Assembly: GCA_028289185.1 (NCBI GenBank)
Contig: JAQGGV010000068.1
Location: forward strand, 1 to 29,656
Length of the DNA stretch: 29,656 nt
From: Candidatus Saccharimonadota bacterium
Lineage (GTDB): Bacteria; Patescibacteriota; Saccharimonadia; Saccharimonadales; Saccharimonadaceae
Direction: 5' to 3'
Shown here: positions 14,906 through 23,304 of the stretch, piece by piece
How positions within the stretch are numbered: position 1 is the stretch's first letter
Layout of the letters: every line of letters begins with the position of its first letter
Translations under genes and position numbers: made by a program
Notes under the pieces: generated by a model
Database searches by the model: none
Told to the model about the DNA's origin: nothing
Seen by the model: the letters and a program-made list of their open reading frames with translations, nothing else

Positions 14906-15793
14906 TTAAGAGACGCCCAGAGCCAATTTCAGATACCAACTGATGATTTGTGGACCAAATAGTCCGGCAAAAAACCAGCCACTAATAAGCAACGGTCCGA
15001 ACGGTATACGAGCCTGTCGTTCTACTTTGCCGCTAAGCATAAGCGGCAAGAAGATCAATGTACCGATCGCATTGGCCAAAAACAATGCCAGAGCCGCCTG
15101 CTGCCAGTTCGCCAGCAAGAGCGCTAGGGCCAATCCCAGCTTGATATCACCAAAACCAACCCACTGATGACGCGAACCAACATATATAACGTAGTACAGG
15201 CCGCTCAGGAAGCCACAAGCGGCTAGGATACTGAGAATGTCGGTCGTCATGAATTTATCTTGTACCAGGACCAGCAGCGAGTTTACAAAGCCAAGGCCAA
15301 TCAAGGTAAAGACCACAGGGTTTGGTAGCAAAAACCACTTGAAGTCATAGACAGACAGCGTGATGAGCCCGACACCAGCAATCAGCCAGATGGCAAAATG
15401 TGCGAGTGCATACGGATCACTCAATAGCGTTGGCCAGAACAGATACGAAACGACAAAAAACAGGCCGGTTGCAACTTCGATAAGCGGTTCAAACTTCCCA
15501 ATTGGCTTGCCACAGTAGCGGCATTTACCACCGAGTTCTAGCCAGCTGACAAGGGGTACAAGATCGTACCAGGCCAGTTGATGGCCGCAGTGCAAGCAAA
15601 CCGAGCGATCATTGAGCAGCGACTGCTTCTTGAGCTTGGCCACCTGTGTTTTCTCTGCCTTGCTGATCTTTTCACCAGCCTTTTCATCCAATCTCAATTG
15701 GCGGGCGCGTAGGCGCCAAACGCTAGCTCCGGCAAAGCTGCCCATAAATAGTCCCAAAAAGCCGAGGAGAATTGCAATAGTAAAGACGCTCAT
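14906..15793 (-). CDS. pilD: Prepilin peptidase / N-methyltransferase
   Basis: A 295-aa polytopic membrane protein that cleaves prepilin leaders and methylates the new N-terminus. It has the conserved GSFAGASVWRLR start, two zinc-binding CxxC pairs (C66/C69, C91/C94) of the methyltransferase domain, and the two catalytic aspartates D150 (in SVYDFKW) and D216 (in GFGDIKL). About 30 extra basic residues separate the first membrane segment from the CxxC domain, longer than usual. It lies directly downstream of the putative major pilin and has its own extended -10 only 7 nt before the ATG. Confidence 0.93.
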   Translation of the reverse strand: MSVFTIAILLGFLGLFMGSFAGASVWRLRARQLRLDEKAGEKISKAEKTQVAKLKKQSLLNDRSVCLHCGHQLAWYDLVPLVSWLELGGKCRYCGKPIGKFEPLIEVATGLFFVVSYLFWPTLLSDPYALAHFAIWLIAGVGLITLSVYDFKWFLLPNPVVFTLIGLGFVNSLLVLVQDKFMTTDILSILAACGFLSGLYYVIYVGSRHQWVGFGDIKLGLALALLLANWQQAALALFLANAIGTLIFLPLMLSGKVERQARIPFGPLLISGWFFAGLFGPQIISWYLKLALGVS

Positions 15794-15800
15794 GCTCTCT

Positions 15801-15809
15801 ATGATACCA
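15801..15809 (-). promoter_or_regulatory. Extended -10 promoter of pilD
   Basis: Minus-strand TGG TATCAT followed by 7 nt and the ATG at 15793. The same nine bases form the tRNA-Asp -10 region. Confidence 0.65.
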
Positions 15810-15829
15810 GAAGCTCGATGGAAGGAGAA

Positions 15830-16372
15830 CTAAGACTTGTTGTCGATGCAGAACGGTATGTTCTGACTCTCAAGGCGAATCGTAAATGCGTAACTTCGAG
15901 GTGATGCGTGTTGCGATGTCACACCGTCAGTCTGGTCTGGATCACATACCATTGCTGCGTAGTAGCCGACTTGCCCCAGGTCCTTTGGCGCGTTGAATGA
16001 CAATGTGTAGTTTGGATCACCACCATCTGTTGGACCAGTTGGGTCCTTGTAGTCGTCACCTGCTTCGGTCGCACCGTTTGCTGGGGGTGTTTCGGCATTG
16101 CGACGCAGGTAATTCTTGACGAATGCACTGAGTTTATCGGTATTGTTCTCTGGAATGATCGATCCCTTTGACGACGAAATGTAATTTGTCATCTGGACAG
16201 AGATACGAGAAAGGTCCTGTTTGCGCTGCGTGTCACGTTGGCCACGTTGCAGTGCAGGGAGGGCGATAAATACCATCAAAAAGATAAGCCCGGCAATAGC
16301 AAGCACCAAGACAACCTCGATGATTGTGAAGCCTTTGCCTGAATTAATTTTCTGTTTATATTGCTTGTTCAT
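15830..16372 (-). CDS. Type IV pilin, probable major subunit
   Basis: A 180-aa prepilin. The 14-residue basic leader ends in Gly14, followed by FTIIE (Glu19 = +5) and a hydrophobic helix (15-40). The C-terminal part has two cysteines (C143, C175) that would close the usual disulfide-bonded D-region. It has its own promoter, a 5' leader of about 60 nt and a Shine-Dalgarno (AAAGGTGG), unlike most promoter-proximal genes here. That and its place between pilC and pilD suggest the most expressed pilin. The name PilA or PilE is not assigned because sequence cannot decide it. Confidence 0.82.
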   Translation of the reverse strand: MNKQYKQKINSGKGFTIIEVVLVLAIAGLIFLMVFIALPALQRGQRDTQRKQDLSRISVQMTNYISSSKGSIIPENNTDKLSAFVKNYLRRNAETPPANGATEAGDDYKDPTGPTDGGDPNYTLSFNAPKDLGQVGYYAAMVCDPDQTDGVTSQHASPRSYAFTIRLESQNIPFCIDNKS

Positions 16373-16438
16373 GAAATTTCCACCTTTCTATGAACGTTGA
16401 TGGATTTGTTATCGGCCTCTATTGAGACGCTTATGCCT

Positions 16439-16467
16439 ATCGTACACGACTCGATGTGGATTGTCTA
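16439..16467 (-). promoter_or_regulatory. Internal promoter of the pilin gene
   Basis: Minus-strand TAGACA (16462-16467), 17-nt spacer and TACGAT (16439-16444). The predicted start near 16432 leaves a leader of about 60 nt containing a small 5-bp hairpin. Confidence 0.6.
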
Positions 16468-16478
16468 GCAAGAATATC

Positions 16479-17690
16479 CTAAGCCTGAATGGTGTTAACC
16501 AAGCTGTAAATCGGCAGCAGAATCGCCGCGACCATACCGCCAGCAACAATTGCCAGGACCACCATCAGAACAGGCTCGATGGCAGTTGAAATTGTCCCGA
16601 CTTCCCCATCAAGTTCATCCTCATAAATCTTGGCTGTTTTACCCATCATTTCGTCGATACGACCAGATTTTTCACCAATACTAATCATCTGTTGGACAAG
16701 CTCTGGCACATGTGGCTCAGCACCAAGTGATGCCGATAAATCCTTACCACCTTTTACCTTCTCGGCTGCTCGCAATATCTCGGCTGAAACAACACTGTTG
16801 TTGACCGCTTCGCTGGCAATCGCCAACATATCCAGCAAACTCACACCACTATCCAGCAGGGTTTCACCGGTGCGGTTGAGTCGCGCCATATATAAGCGTC
16901 CAAACAGACCCTTGATAATCGGTGTATTGAGCTTCAGCACATCCAACGTTCGAATCCCCGCCTCTGTACGCAGGTACTGGATCAGCAAATAAAGCGCGAC
17001 TGCGGCAACGATCAGTACAAGCCACCAGAAGTGCTGCCCAAATTCGGATAGCCCGACAATAACCTGGGTAATCCACGGCAATGTCTGGTGCAAATCCTTG
17101 TACAGCTTCTCGACTTGTGGCACCACGGTAAACAGCATAAATGCCATAACACCAAAGATGACAACCAGCACAATCAAAGGGTACGTCATTGCACCGCGAA
17201 TTTTGCCCGTTATGGCTGCGTCCTTTTCCTGCTGAGCCGCGACGCGTTGCAGCGAGCTATCAAGCGTGCCCGATGCCTCACCGGCGGCCACGAGAGCTAG
17301 GAAGAGCTTGTCAAAGACTTCTGGATGCTTGGCAAACGAATCGTGCAGCGTATGGCCACCCTCAATCGAAGCGATAAGTTCCTGTGTCACACCACGAAGC
17401 CTGCGGTTAGACGTCTGTTCGACAAGTGTACGCAGACTCTGTGACAGGGGCAAACCAGCTGCAATCAGCGTCGATAGCTGACGCGTAAAGACAACTTTAT
17501 CCTTGGTCGTAATGCGCCCCGTAAACTTGGCAAAGAAGTTCTCGCCAGATTGCGTTTCCTGGATATCGATTGGGGTAAAACCTTGGGCAACCAGCAACTT
17601 TGCTGCCTCGTGCTCGGACTCTGCCTGCACAACAGCCTTAACAACCTTGCTGGTCTTGTTGTCTTTGGCTTCGTAGTTAAATTTGCGCAT
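16479..17690 (-). CDS. pilC: T4P inner-membrane platform protein PilC
   Basis: A 403-aa GspF/PilC-family protein that transmits motor rotation to the growing pilus. Two T2SSF helical domains are visible (about 70-190 and 270-395), each ending in long hydrophobic helices, with additional membrane helices near 168-190, 218-237 and 375-398. The family pattern FTRQLSTLIAAGLPLSQSL appears near 67-86. It starts about 11 nt after the pilT stop and belongs to the pilB-pilT-pilC block. Confidence 0.93.
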   Translation of the reverse strand: MRKFNYEAKDNKTSKVVKAVVQAESEHEAAKLLVAQGFTPIDIQETQSGENFFAKFTGRITTKDKVVFTRQLSTLIAAGLPLSQSLRTLVEQTSNRRLRGVTQELIASIEGGHTLHDSFAKHPEVFDKLFLALVAAGEASGTLDSSLQRVAAQQEKDAAITGKIRGAMTYPLIVLVVIFGVMAFMLFTVVPQVEKLYKDLHQTLPWITQVIVGLSEFGQHFWWLVLIVAAVALYLLIQYLRTEAGIRTLDVLKLNTPIIKGLFGRLYMARLNRTGETLLDSGVSLLDMLAIASEAVNNSVVSAEILRAAEKVKGGKDLSASLGAEPHVPELVQQMISIGEKSGRIDEMMGKTAKIYEDELDGEVGTISTAIEPVLMVVLAIVAGGMVAAILLPIYSLVNTIQA

Positions 17691-17700
17691 AAATAATCGT

Positions 17701-18771
17701 TTAGCCTCTCATGAGCCTTTCGAATTCGGTCAAATCAACGGCGAAACTGCGGGCCTCATCATAGGTCACGACACCGCTCTGGACCAACCCAACGAGCGTG
17801 CGATCCATTGTCTGCATGCCAGCGTCGGCGCCCGTTTGGATAACAGCGTCTAACTGATGAGTTTTGCCTTCGCGGATAATGTTACGAACGGCTGGGTTGG
17901 CGACCAAAATTTCGGCCGCAACCACTCGCCCACCACCGATAGCAGGGACTAATCGTTGTGAACAGATAGCCATCAAAATATTGGCCAACTGAGCACGAAT
18001 TTGCGACTGCTGGTGCGGAGGGAAGACGTCAATCATACGGTCAATTGATTGTGCGGCACTGTTGGTGTGCAGTGATGCCAGCACCAAGTGACCAGTTTCG
18101 GCGATGGTAATCGCTGCCGAGATGGTTTCAAGGTCACGCATCTCACCAATGAGCACGACATCTGGGTCCTGGCGCAAGCTCGACCGCAGTGCAGCCGAGA
18201 AGCTATAGGTGTCATAGTGAACTTCACGTTGGACGACGACTGATTTTTTGGACTTGTGCGTAAATTCGATCGGATCCTCGATGGTAATGATGTGCTGAGC
18301 GGTTTCGGCGTTCAATTTATCGATAAGTGCCGCCAAAGTGGTCGATTTACCACTACCAGTTGGACCGGTCACCAGGACTAGTCCACGGGGATAGTTGGCG
18401 AAGTTCAAGACAATTGGCGGAACACCCAGATCGTTGATCGATTTAATCTCGTTCGGGATCAAACGTAGCGCAGCTGCCAAATTACCACGCTCATGGAAAG
18501 CGTTCACACGGAAACGGCCAAGCGTGCCAAAGGCAAAGCTAAAGTCGAATTCCTTGTCCTTTTCCAGGATTTGGCGCTGATCCTGGTCCAAAATCGCAAA
18601 TAACAGCGTCTCAACGCCGGATTCATCGAGTGGATTAAACCCAGGCACGGGAATAAGTGAACCATCAATACGAAGCATCGGAGGCAAAGCCACCTGCAAA
18701 TGAAGGTCAGAGGCCTGTCGACGGACGACTTCCTCTAGCAAAATTTCTATTCTGAGTTCTTGATTTGGCAT
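17701..18771 (-). CDS. pilT: T4P retraction ATPase PilT
   Basis: A 356-aa hexameric motor ATPase. Walker A is GPTGSGKS (136-143), an Asp box lies near EDPIEF (165-170), Walker B is in DPDVVLIGEMRD (202-213), the His box is TGHLVLASLHTN (226-237) and the PilT hallmark AVRNIIREGKTHQL is at 294-307. The hallmark separates it from assembly ATPases and indicates that pili can be retracted, as needed for twitching and host reeling. An AGGAT ribosome-binding site precedes the ATG, and the gene is 15 nt from pilB. Confidence 0.95.
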   Translation of the reverse strand: MPNQELRIEILLEEVVRRQASDLHLQVALPPMLRIDGSLIPVPGFNPLDESGVETLLFAILDQDQRQILEKDKEFDFSFAFGTLGRFRVNAFHERGNLAAALRLIPNEIKSINDLGVPPIVLNFANYPRGLVLVTGPTGSGKSTTLAALIDKLNAETAQHIITIEDPIEFTHKSKKSVVVQREVHYDTYSFSAALRSSLRQDPDVVLIGEMRDLETISAAITIAETGHLVLASLHTNSAAQSIDRMIDVFPPHQQSQIRAQLANILMAICSQRLVPAIGGGRVVAAEILVANPAVRNIIREGKTHQLDAVIQTGADAGMQTMDRTLVGLVQSGVVTYDEARSFAVDLTEFERLMRG

Positions 18772-18786
18772 ATTTATCCTGTCTTT

Positions 18787-20550
18787 CTACGCGGTATCCG
18801 CCGTCACCCGGTTAACTTCTTCTAGCGTAGTGATTCCCTGTAGCGCTTTGAGATACCCATCCTGGCGCATAGTAATCATTCCCTCGACCACCGCTTGCTT
18901 TTGGATCTGTGAGCTCGTTGCCCGGCCAACAATCATTTGTTGAATTGCCTCAGTGACATCCATCACTTCGAACAAGCCGGCTCGACCACTGTAACCCTTA
19001 GGGGTGGCTGGGGTGTCTTTACCCTTGACTAAAGTATAAGCGTTTTGACCCGCTAGAGGCAAGTCTTTATAGCCTAAATCTTCCGAGACTTTAGCAACAT
19101 CGGCCGCCGTCTTGGGTAAAAGGTGCCCAATAGTCGCCATAATATTCTGTGTTTCGATAGGATTTGACTGATAGACGTCGCGTTTTGCGCTCACCCGGCG
19201 TACCAATCGCTGGCCAATGATAGTGTTGACGGTACTCGCAATCAAAAATGGTTCAATATGCATGTCCAATAGACGTGGCAGGACGCCGGCAGCACTATTT
19301 GTGTGCAGCGTACTAAAGACCAAGTGACCGGTTAGGGCCGCTTGTACAGCCAAGTTTGCCGTTTCATCATCACGAATCTCACCTACCATCACAATGTCCG
19401 GGTCCTGACGCAGAATAGAGCGCAGGCCCGTCGCAAATGTCAGCCCGACATCATTATTCACCTGAATCTGATTCACGCCGTTAATCTTGTATTCAACCGG
19501 ATCCTCGAGCGTCACGATATTCATCGTGTCGTCCTTGATTTCCTGAATAAGCGCATAGAGGCTGGTCGATTTACCACTACCGGTTGGGCCAGAGGTCAAA
19601 ACCATACCGTTCGGACGACGAATGCCCTTTCGGACTGTACGCATCCCGCGGCCGGCGTAGCCCATTTCCTCAAGCTTAAACGACGACCCGCTCTTGTCGA
19701 GCAGACGAATAACCACCTGCTCACCCCAAACAACAGGGCTAATGGCGATACGTAGGTCTACTTCCTTGTTGGCAACCTTCACAGCAAACTGACCATCCTG
19801 TGGTACCCGGTGTTCATCGATTTTCAGGTTGCTCAGAATCTTGATACGACTGACGAGCGCTGGCTCAATAGCTTTTGGTAGCTGCATAATTTCACGCAGA
19901 ACTCCGTCAACGCGGCAACGAATCTTTAGCGCTGTCTCTAGTGGCTCGATGTGGATATCGCTGGCTTTGGATTTGACCGCATATTCTAGAATTGTTGATA
20001 GCGCACGACTAATCGGTGAATCCTGCACAATCGTCTTGATGTTGTTCTGCTCTTCCTTTTCAGCCTCTTGCTTGGACGCCTCGGCGGCCTCACCCACTGT
20101 TGAAAGGTCGGTCTTGTACTGGTCCAATACGTGACGAACACCCGTTTCGGATGCCATAAAGACCTTCAATGGTCGTTCGATCAGATTCGATAGATAATCG
20201 ACTGCCTGCACATTACTGGCGTCTACCATGGCTACAGCCAGACGGTTCTGAACCTCTGCCAGCGGCACCGCCATGAAGCGCTCAGCGACTTCCTCGGGGA
20301 GTAAATCGAGTACTGGTTGATTGATCAGGCTATTGGTCAGATTCACATAGGGCACACCTGACACCTGAGCAATGGCATGCGTCAGCATCTCATCATCAAT
20401 GATGTGCTTCTCAGACAGGAGTGCAAACAACGGCTTTTTGGCTGCCTGAGATTCCTGCAACGCCGCGCTGAGGGCCTGTTTTGACACCAAGCCCTCTTCC
20501 GACAGAAGGGTCATGAGCTTGTCCTGCATATCGGTGGTTAGTAGTGCCAC
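18787..20550 (-). CDS. pilB: T4P assembly ATPase PilB
   Basis: A 587-aa GspE/PilB-type extension motor with a GTG start and an AAAGGAC ribosome-binding site. An N-terminal MshEN-type domain (about 1-150) precedes the N2 and ATPase domains. Walker A is GPTGSGKS (321-328), the Asp box TLEDPVEY (347-354), Walker B DPDIVMVGEIRDDE (383-396) and the His box TGHLVFSTLHTN (407-418). The zinc-binding tetracysteine normally found after the Arg-finger region is absent: the equivalent stretch (about 448-526) has no cysteine, although KGYSGRAGLFE is kept. MshEN domains often bind cyclic-di-GMP; the ligand is not tested here. Confidence 0.94.
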   Translation of the reverse strand: MALLTTDMQDKLMTLLSEEGLVSKQALSAALQESQAAKKPLFALLSEKHIIDDEMLTHAIAQVSGVPYVNLTNSLINQPVLDLLPEEVAERFMAVPLAEVQNRLAVAMVDASNVQAVDYLSNLIERPLKVFMASETGVRHVLDQYKTDLSTVGEAAEASKQEAEKEEQNNIKTIVQDSPISRALSTILEYAVKSKASDIHIEPLETALKIRCRVDGVLREIMQLPKAIEPALVSRIKILSNLKIDEHRVPQDGQFAVKVANKEVDLRIAISPVVWGEQVVIRLLDKSGSSFKLEEMGYAGRGMRTVRKGIRRPNGMVLTSGPTGSGKSTSLYALIQEIKDDTMNIVTLEDPVEYKINGVNQIQVNNDVGLTFATGLRSILRQDPDIVMVGEIRDDETANLAVQAALTGHLVFSTLHTNSAAGVLPRLLDMHIEPFLIASTVNTIIGQRLVRRVSAKRDVYQSNPIETQNIMATIGHLLPKTAADVAKVSEDLGYKDLPLAGQNAYTLVKGKDTPATPKGYSGRAGLFEVMDVTEAIQQMIVGRATSSQIQKQAVVEGMITMRQDGYLKALQGITTLEEVNRVTADTA

Positions 20551-20565
20551 GAAGCCTAGTCCTTT

Positions 20566-20793
20566 CTACTGAGTTGGGTTGCCGCCGATTGTAACGACGA
20601 CTGTTGGGTTGATGGCATCCTTGTTGAATATCGAGGGGTCGGGTTGCTGAACGTCTGCACTGATTGGTGCAATTGTTTTAACGTTGATACTCTCAGCCGT
20701 TGGTTTGCCAATGACGGCATCTGCTACAAAATACGCAACCAAAATACTGAGCGACGCAATAAATATCAGAGCTGCAATGTCTGTTCGTTTCAT
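20566..20793 (-). CDS. Small bitopic membrane protein in the PilP position
   Basis: A 75-aa protein with an N-terminal membrane helix (about 7-27) and a short polar exported tail rich in Pro, Val and Asn. It overlaps the pilO start region by 4 nt and precedes pilB, where PilP is encoded in many pil operons. However, it lacks a lipobox cysteine and the C-terminal secretin-binding beta domain, so it is not a normal PilP. I do not recognise a family; it may be an alignment-complex accessory subunit (inference). Confidence 0.7.
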   Translation of the reverse strand: MKRTDIAALIFIASLSILVAYFVADAVIGKPTAESINVKTIAPISADVQQPDPSIFNKDAINPTVVVTIGGNPTQ

Positions 20794-21479
20794 GGTCGTA
20801 CCACCTTTTGGCTCAGTTGAACCGTCTGTGCTGGTGCGTAGTAGCCGACACCGATTGCAGTCATGACGACACGCTGACCCTGGCTCTCGACGGACAGGCT
20901 CGTAATGTTAAACGGTCGGATAGACTTCTCGATGTTCAGTAGTACTTGGCGCAAACTATCTTGGCTACTGACTGGCGTACTGACTGCAAACGAGAATCCA
21001 ATCGTGTTCGATGATGGATCACTGTTCGAAACTGTCGTATCCGTTGCGCTTGTCTCGACGCCGCTGACTGGGTCTACCTTTAGTGACTCGATTGTCACGC
21101 CAGGGACGCCACCAATCAGTTTTGTTTGCAGCGACGATGCCATCGCAGTTGAGTTAGCATCTGCCGGCAGTGCGTCCAGCACTGACTGGATAGCTGGATC
21201 GGTGTCGTTCAAACGAGTCGACATCAGCGCCTCGTTGGTGTTCAAAACACGGACGTTATCCTTGAGTGATTGGACCGTATCGAGATTTTTTTGCAAAACC
21301 GACGCGGTCGTGTTCTTTGCAGTAATCACCTTTTCACCAAACCAAATTCGCTGACCCAAAAAGATAATCAGAACGATACAAAAACCGACAACAACTGATA
21401 CCCCAGCAATCCACAGGAACATCATCTGACTCGCGTGGCTAATTTGTTGGCGCTTGCGCAGCCCGGTTGCTTTATCCAT
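20790..21479 (-). CDS. pilO: T4P alignment protein PilO-like
   Basis: A 229-aa bitopic protein with a short basic cytoplasmic N-terminus, a membrane helix (about 20-43), a coiled-coil-prone stretch (about 55-90) and a ferredoxin-like exported domain (about 95-220). Assignment rests on architecture and on the pilM-pilN-pilO order. PilN and PilO form a heterodimer linking the motor complex to the envelope. It abuts pilN by 1 nt, consistent with coupled translation. Confidence 0.82.
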   Translation of the reverse strand: MDKATGLRKRQQISHASQMMFLWIAGVSVVVGFCIVLIIFLGQRIWFGEKVITAKNTTASVLQKNLDTVQSLKDNVRVLNTNEALMSTRLNDTDPAIQSVLDALPADANSTAMASSLQTKLIGGVPGVTIESLKVDPVSGVETSATDTTVSNSDPSSNTIGFSFAVSTPVSSQDSLRQVLLNIEKSIRPFNITSLSVESQGQRVVMTAIGVGYYAPAQTVQLSQKVVRP

Positions 21480-22207
21480 TAGTTACCCCCCGTTGAATCA
21501 GCTGTTGCACGATCACTAAACAAACTCTCTGGCAGGTGCAGGAACGAGTCCGTTGCGTTCTGGCGATCTGGTCGTAGAATTGTTGCGGCCTCAGAACTGC
21601 GAGCAAAGAATGTGTCGTCGTATACAAACGAAAGTGTGAATCGCAAAACTTTTTTGCCCGATGAATCCTCGCCATAACTGAGGTCAGAGGTTGATACTCC
21701 CTTTGTCAGTGCTACCGATTTTGTACCGGTGCTGTCCTTGTAGCTGATAGTCGTACCCAGGATTGTTTTCTTGAGCACGTCGGCTGCAGTATAACCATTA
21801 GCCGCCTGGCCCTCGAGCCGAATTGTCTTTGTATCGGCATCAATGCGAGTCGTCGAAAATGTGACATTGTTTGGTGCTTCTGGGTTAACGGCAACGAGCA
21901 GATCAAAGAATCGTGAATCAATATTTTTGCCATTGTGCAGCTCCGTCAATTTCGTCAGCTGGTTTTGGATGGTCAACGTATTCGCTAGGTCGCTCACATT
22001 AGATAATTGCTTGCTCTTGTCGTTAATCGCGCTATCAGCAAGGTTCGAACGAACTGTCTGCACGCCAAAGAGGTACAGCGCTAGCAGAATAACAATCGCA
22101 ATTGCCGCAATACCGACAAAAACCGCCCCCGTAATGACGACTGTTTGTACGCGTTTGGCACGAATCAATTCCTGCTTAACATCAGGAACAAGGTTGATCT
22201 CGATCAT
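21479..22207 (-). CDS. pilN: T4P alignment protein PilN
   Basis: A 242-aa protein whose N-terminus begins MIEINLVPD, the conserved PilM-docking INLLP-type motif. A membrane helix (about 22-48) and an exported coiled-coil plus ferredoxin-like domain follow. The C-terminal 40 residues (after about 200) are longer than usual, polar and probably disordered. The ATG overlaps the pilM stop by 4 nt (ATGA). Confidence 0.88.
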   Translation of the reverse strand: MIEINLVPDVKQELIRAKRVQTVVITGAVFVGIAAIAIVILLALYLFGVQTVRSNLADSAINDKSKQLSNVSDLANTLTIQNQLTKLTELHNGKNIDSRFFDLLVAVNPEAPNNVTFSTTRIDADTKTIRLEGQAANGYTAADVLKKTILGTTISYKDSTGTKSVALTKGVSTSDLSYGEDSSGKKVLRFTLSFVYDDTFFARSSEAATILRPDRQNATDSFLHLPESLFSDRATADSTGGN

Positions 22208-23250
22208 CGAAGATTCTCCCTTTGCGCCAGGCCGACTGCAACAGCAAATTCAGAGGCTACAGCCGCTAGTTGCTGGTCTTTGCTTGGTATCGAAACACTC
22301 TGCCATGGATTGCCAACCATCACCTGAATACCAATTTTGTTCGCAATATACTGATCGAGTTGCGGGACAGTGCTTGCGTAACCGGCTAGCAAAATGCTGC
22401 CAATTGTCAGTGCTGGGTAACGTGTTTGGAAAAACTTGATTGATTTGCTGAGTTCAGAGACAAAACCGTCCAATGTACCGGCGAGTGCACCAGCGACTTG
22501 GCCCTCTAGTTTGTCTGGCGCCAGACCAAACTTGATGATGAACTGACTAGCCTGGTCTTCTTTGATATTGAGGTTTTGCACGGCAGCGTGGACCAATGTT
22601 TCCAGTCCATTTGGAATTGTACGGACCAATCGAGGTGCACCACCATAAGTGATGGCAACGTTGATATTCTGCTCACCCATATCGACAATCACCTGGGCAT
22701 CTTTGTACCCAGCTGTGGAGACAGAGCGAATCATGGCGATAGGATCTGGTTCAGCGGCAATAACTTCAAATCCAAGGCCTTCGACAAGCTCGAGGCGCTC
22801 CTCGGCGTAGGAAATGGCCGTGCTCGCCAGCAATACCTCTTGCTGCGACGGGTCGTGGAGTGACGGGCCAAGCATTGACCAGTCGACTTTTGCCTCATCG
22901 AGTGACATAGGGATGTACTGATCCAACTGATATTTGATGGTACCCTTTAATTCCGCTTCACCCATAGCTGGCATATCAACGACGGTAATGAACGTTTTGC
23001 TAGCAGTCAGGCCGATTGCAACGTTTTTGGTTTTGATACCACTTTGGCCAACGACGGTCATAATAACCTCACCTAGACGATGACGAGCCTCTGTAGAGTC
23101 ACCAGTAGCGGTTTTGATATCGATTGGTGCGTAGCCGTAATGACGGAGAGACCACTTACCACCCCCGCTAGGAGACAATTGAACAACTCGAACTGCGGTG
23201 GTGCCAATATCAAGACCGAAAAAGTCGCCCACGCCTTTTAATATAGCCAT
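22204..23250 (-). CDS. pilM: T4P actin-like ATPase PilM
   Basis: A 348-aa cytoplasmic FtsA/actin-like protein. Motifs: phosphate 1 GLDIGTTAVRV (residues 13-23), phosphate 2 VDMGEQNINV and an adenosine motif ILLAGYAS. It recruits PilN and couples the cytoplasmic motor to the membrane complex. I chose the ATG at 23250; an earlier in-frame TTG exists but would lie in the -10 element. TATAAT sits 10 nt before the ATG, giving a leader of about 3-4 nt. Confidence 0.92.
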   Translation of the reverse strand: MAILKGVGDFFGLDIGTTAVRVVQLSPSGGGKWSLRHYGYAPIDIKTATGDSTEARHRLGEVIMTVVGQSGIKTKNVAIGLTASKTFITVVDMPAMGEAELKGTIKYQLDQYIPMSLDEAKVDWSMLGPSLHDPSQQEVLLASTAISYAEERLELVEGLGFEVIAAEPDPIAMIRSVSTAGYKDAQVIVDMGEQNINVAITYGGAPRLVRTIPNGLETLVHAAVQNLNIKEDQASQFIIKFGLAPDKLEGQVAGALAGTLDGFVSELSKSIKFFQTRYPALTIGSILLAGYASTVPQLDQYIANKIGIQVMVGNPWQSVSIPSKDQQLAAVASEFAVAVGLAQRENLR

Positions 23251-23260
23251 AATGTCCTTT

Positions 23261-23288
23261 ATTATACACAAGCGTTATCAGATGTAAA
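23261..23288 (-). promoter_or_regulatory. Promoter of pilM
   Basis: Minus-strand TTTACA (23283-23288), 16-nt spacer, TATAAT (23261-23266). Predicted start is about 3-4 nt before the ATG; AAAGGA between -10 and ATG would then be at or outside the RNA end. Confidence 0.75.
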
Positions 23289-23304
23289 AGGCTTTTTCCT
23301 CGGA

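Noticed and set aside
23251..23271. TTG start for pilM at 23271
   Set aside because: It would place the -10 TATAAT inside the coding region; PilM homologues begin close to the FFGLDIGTT motif.
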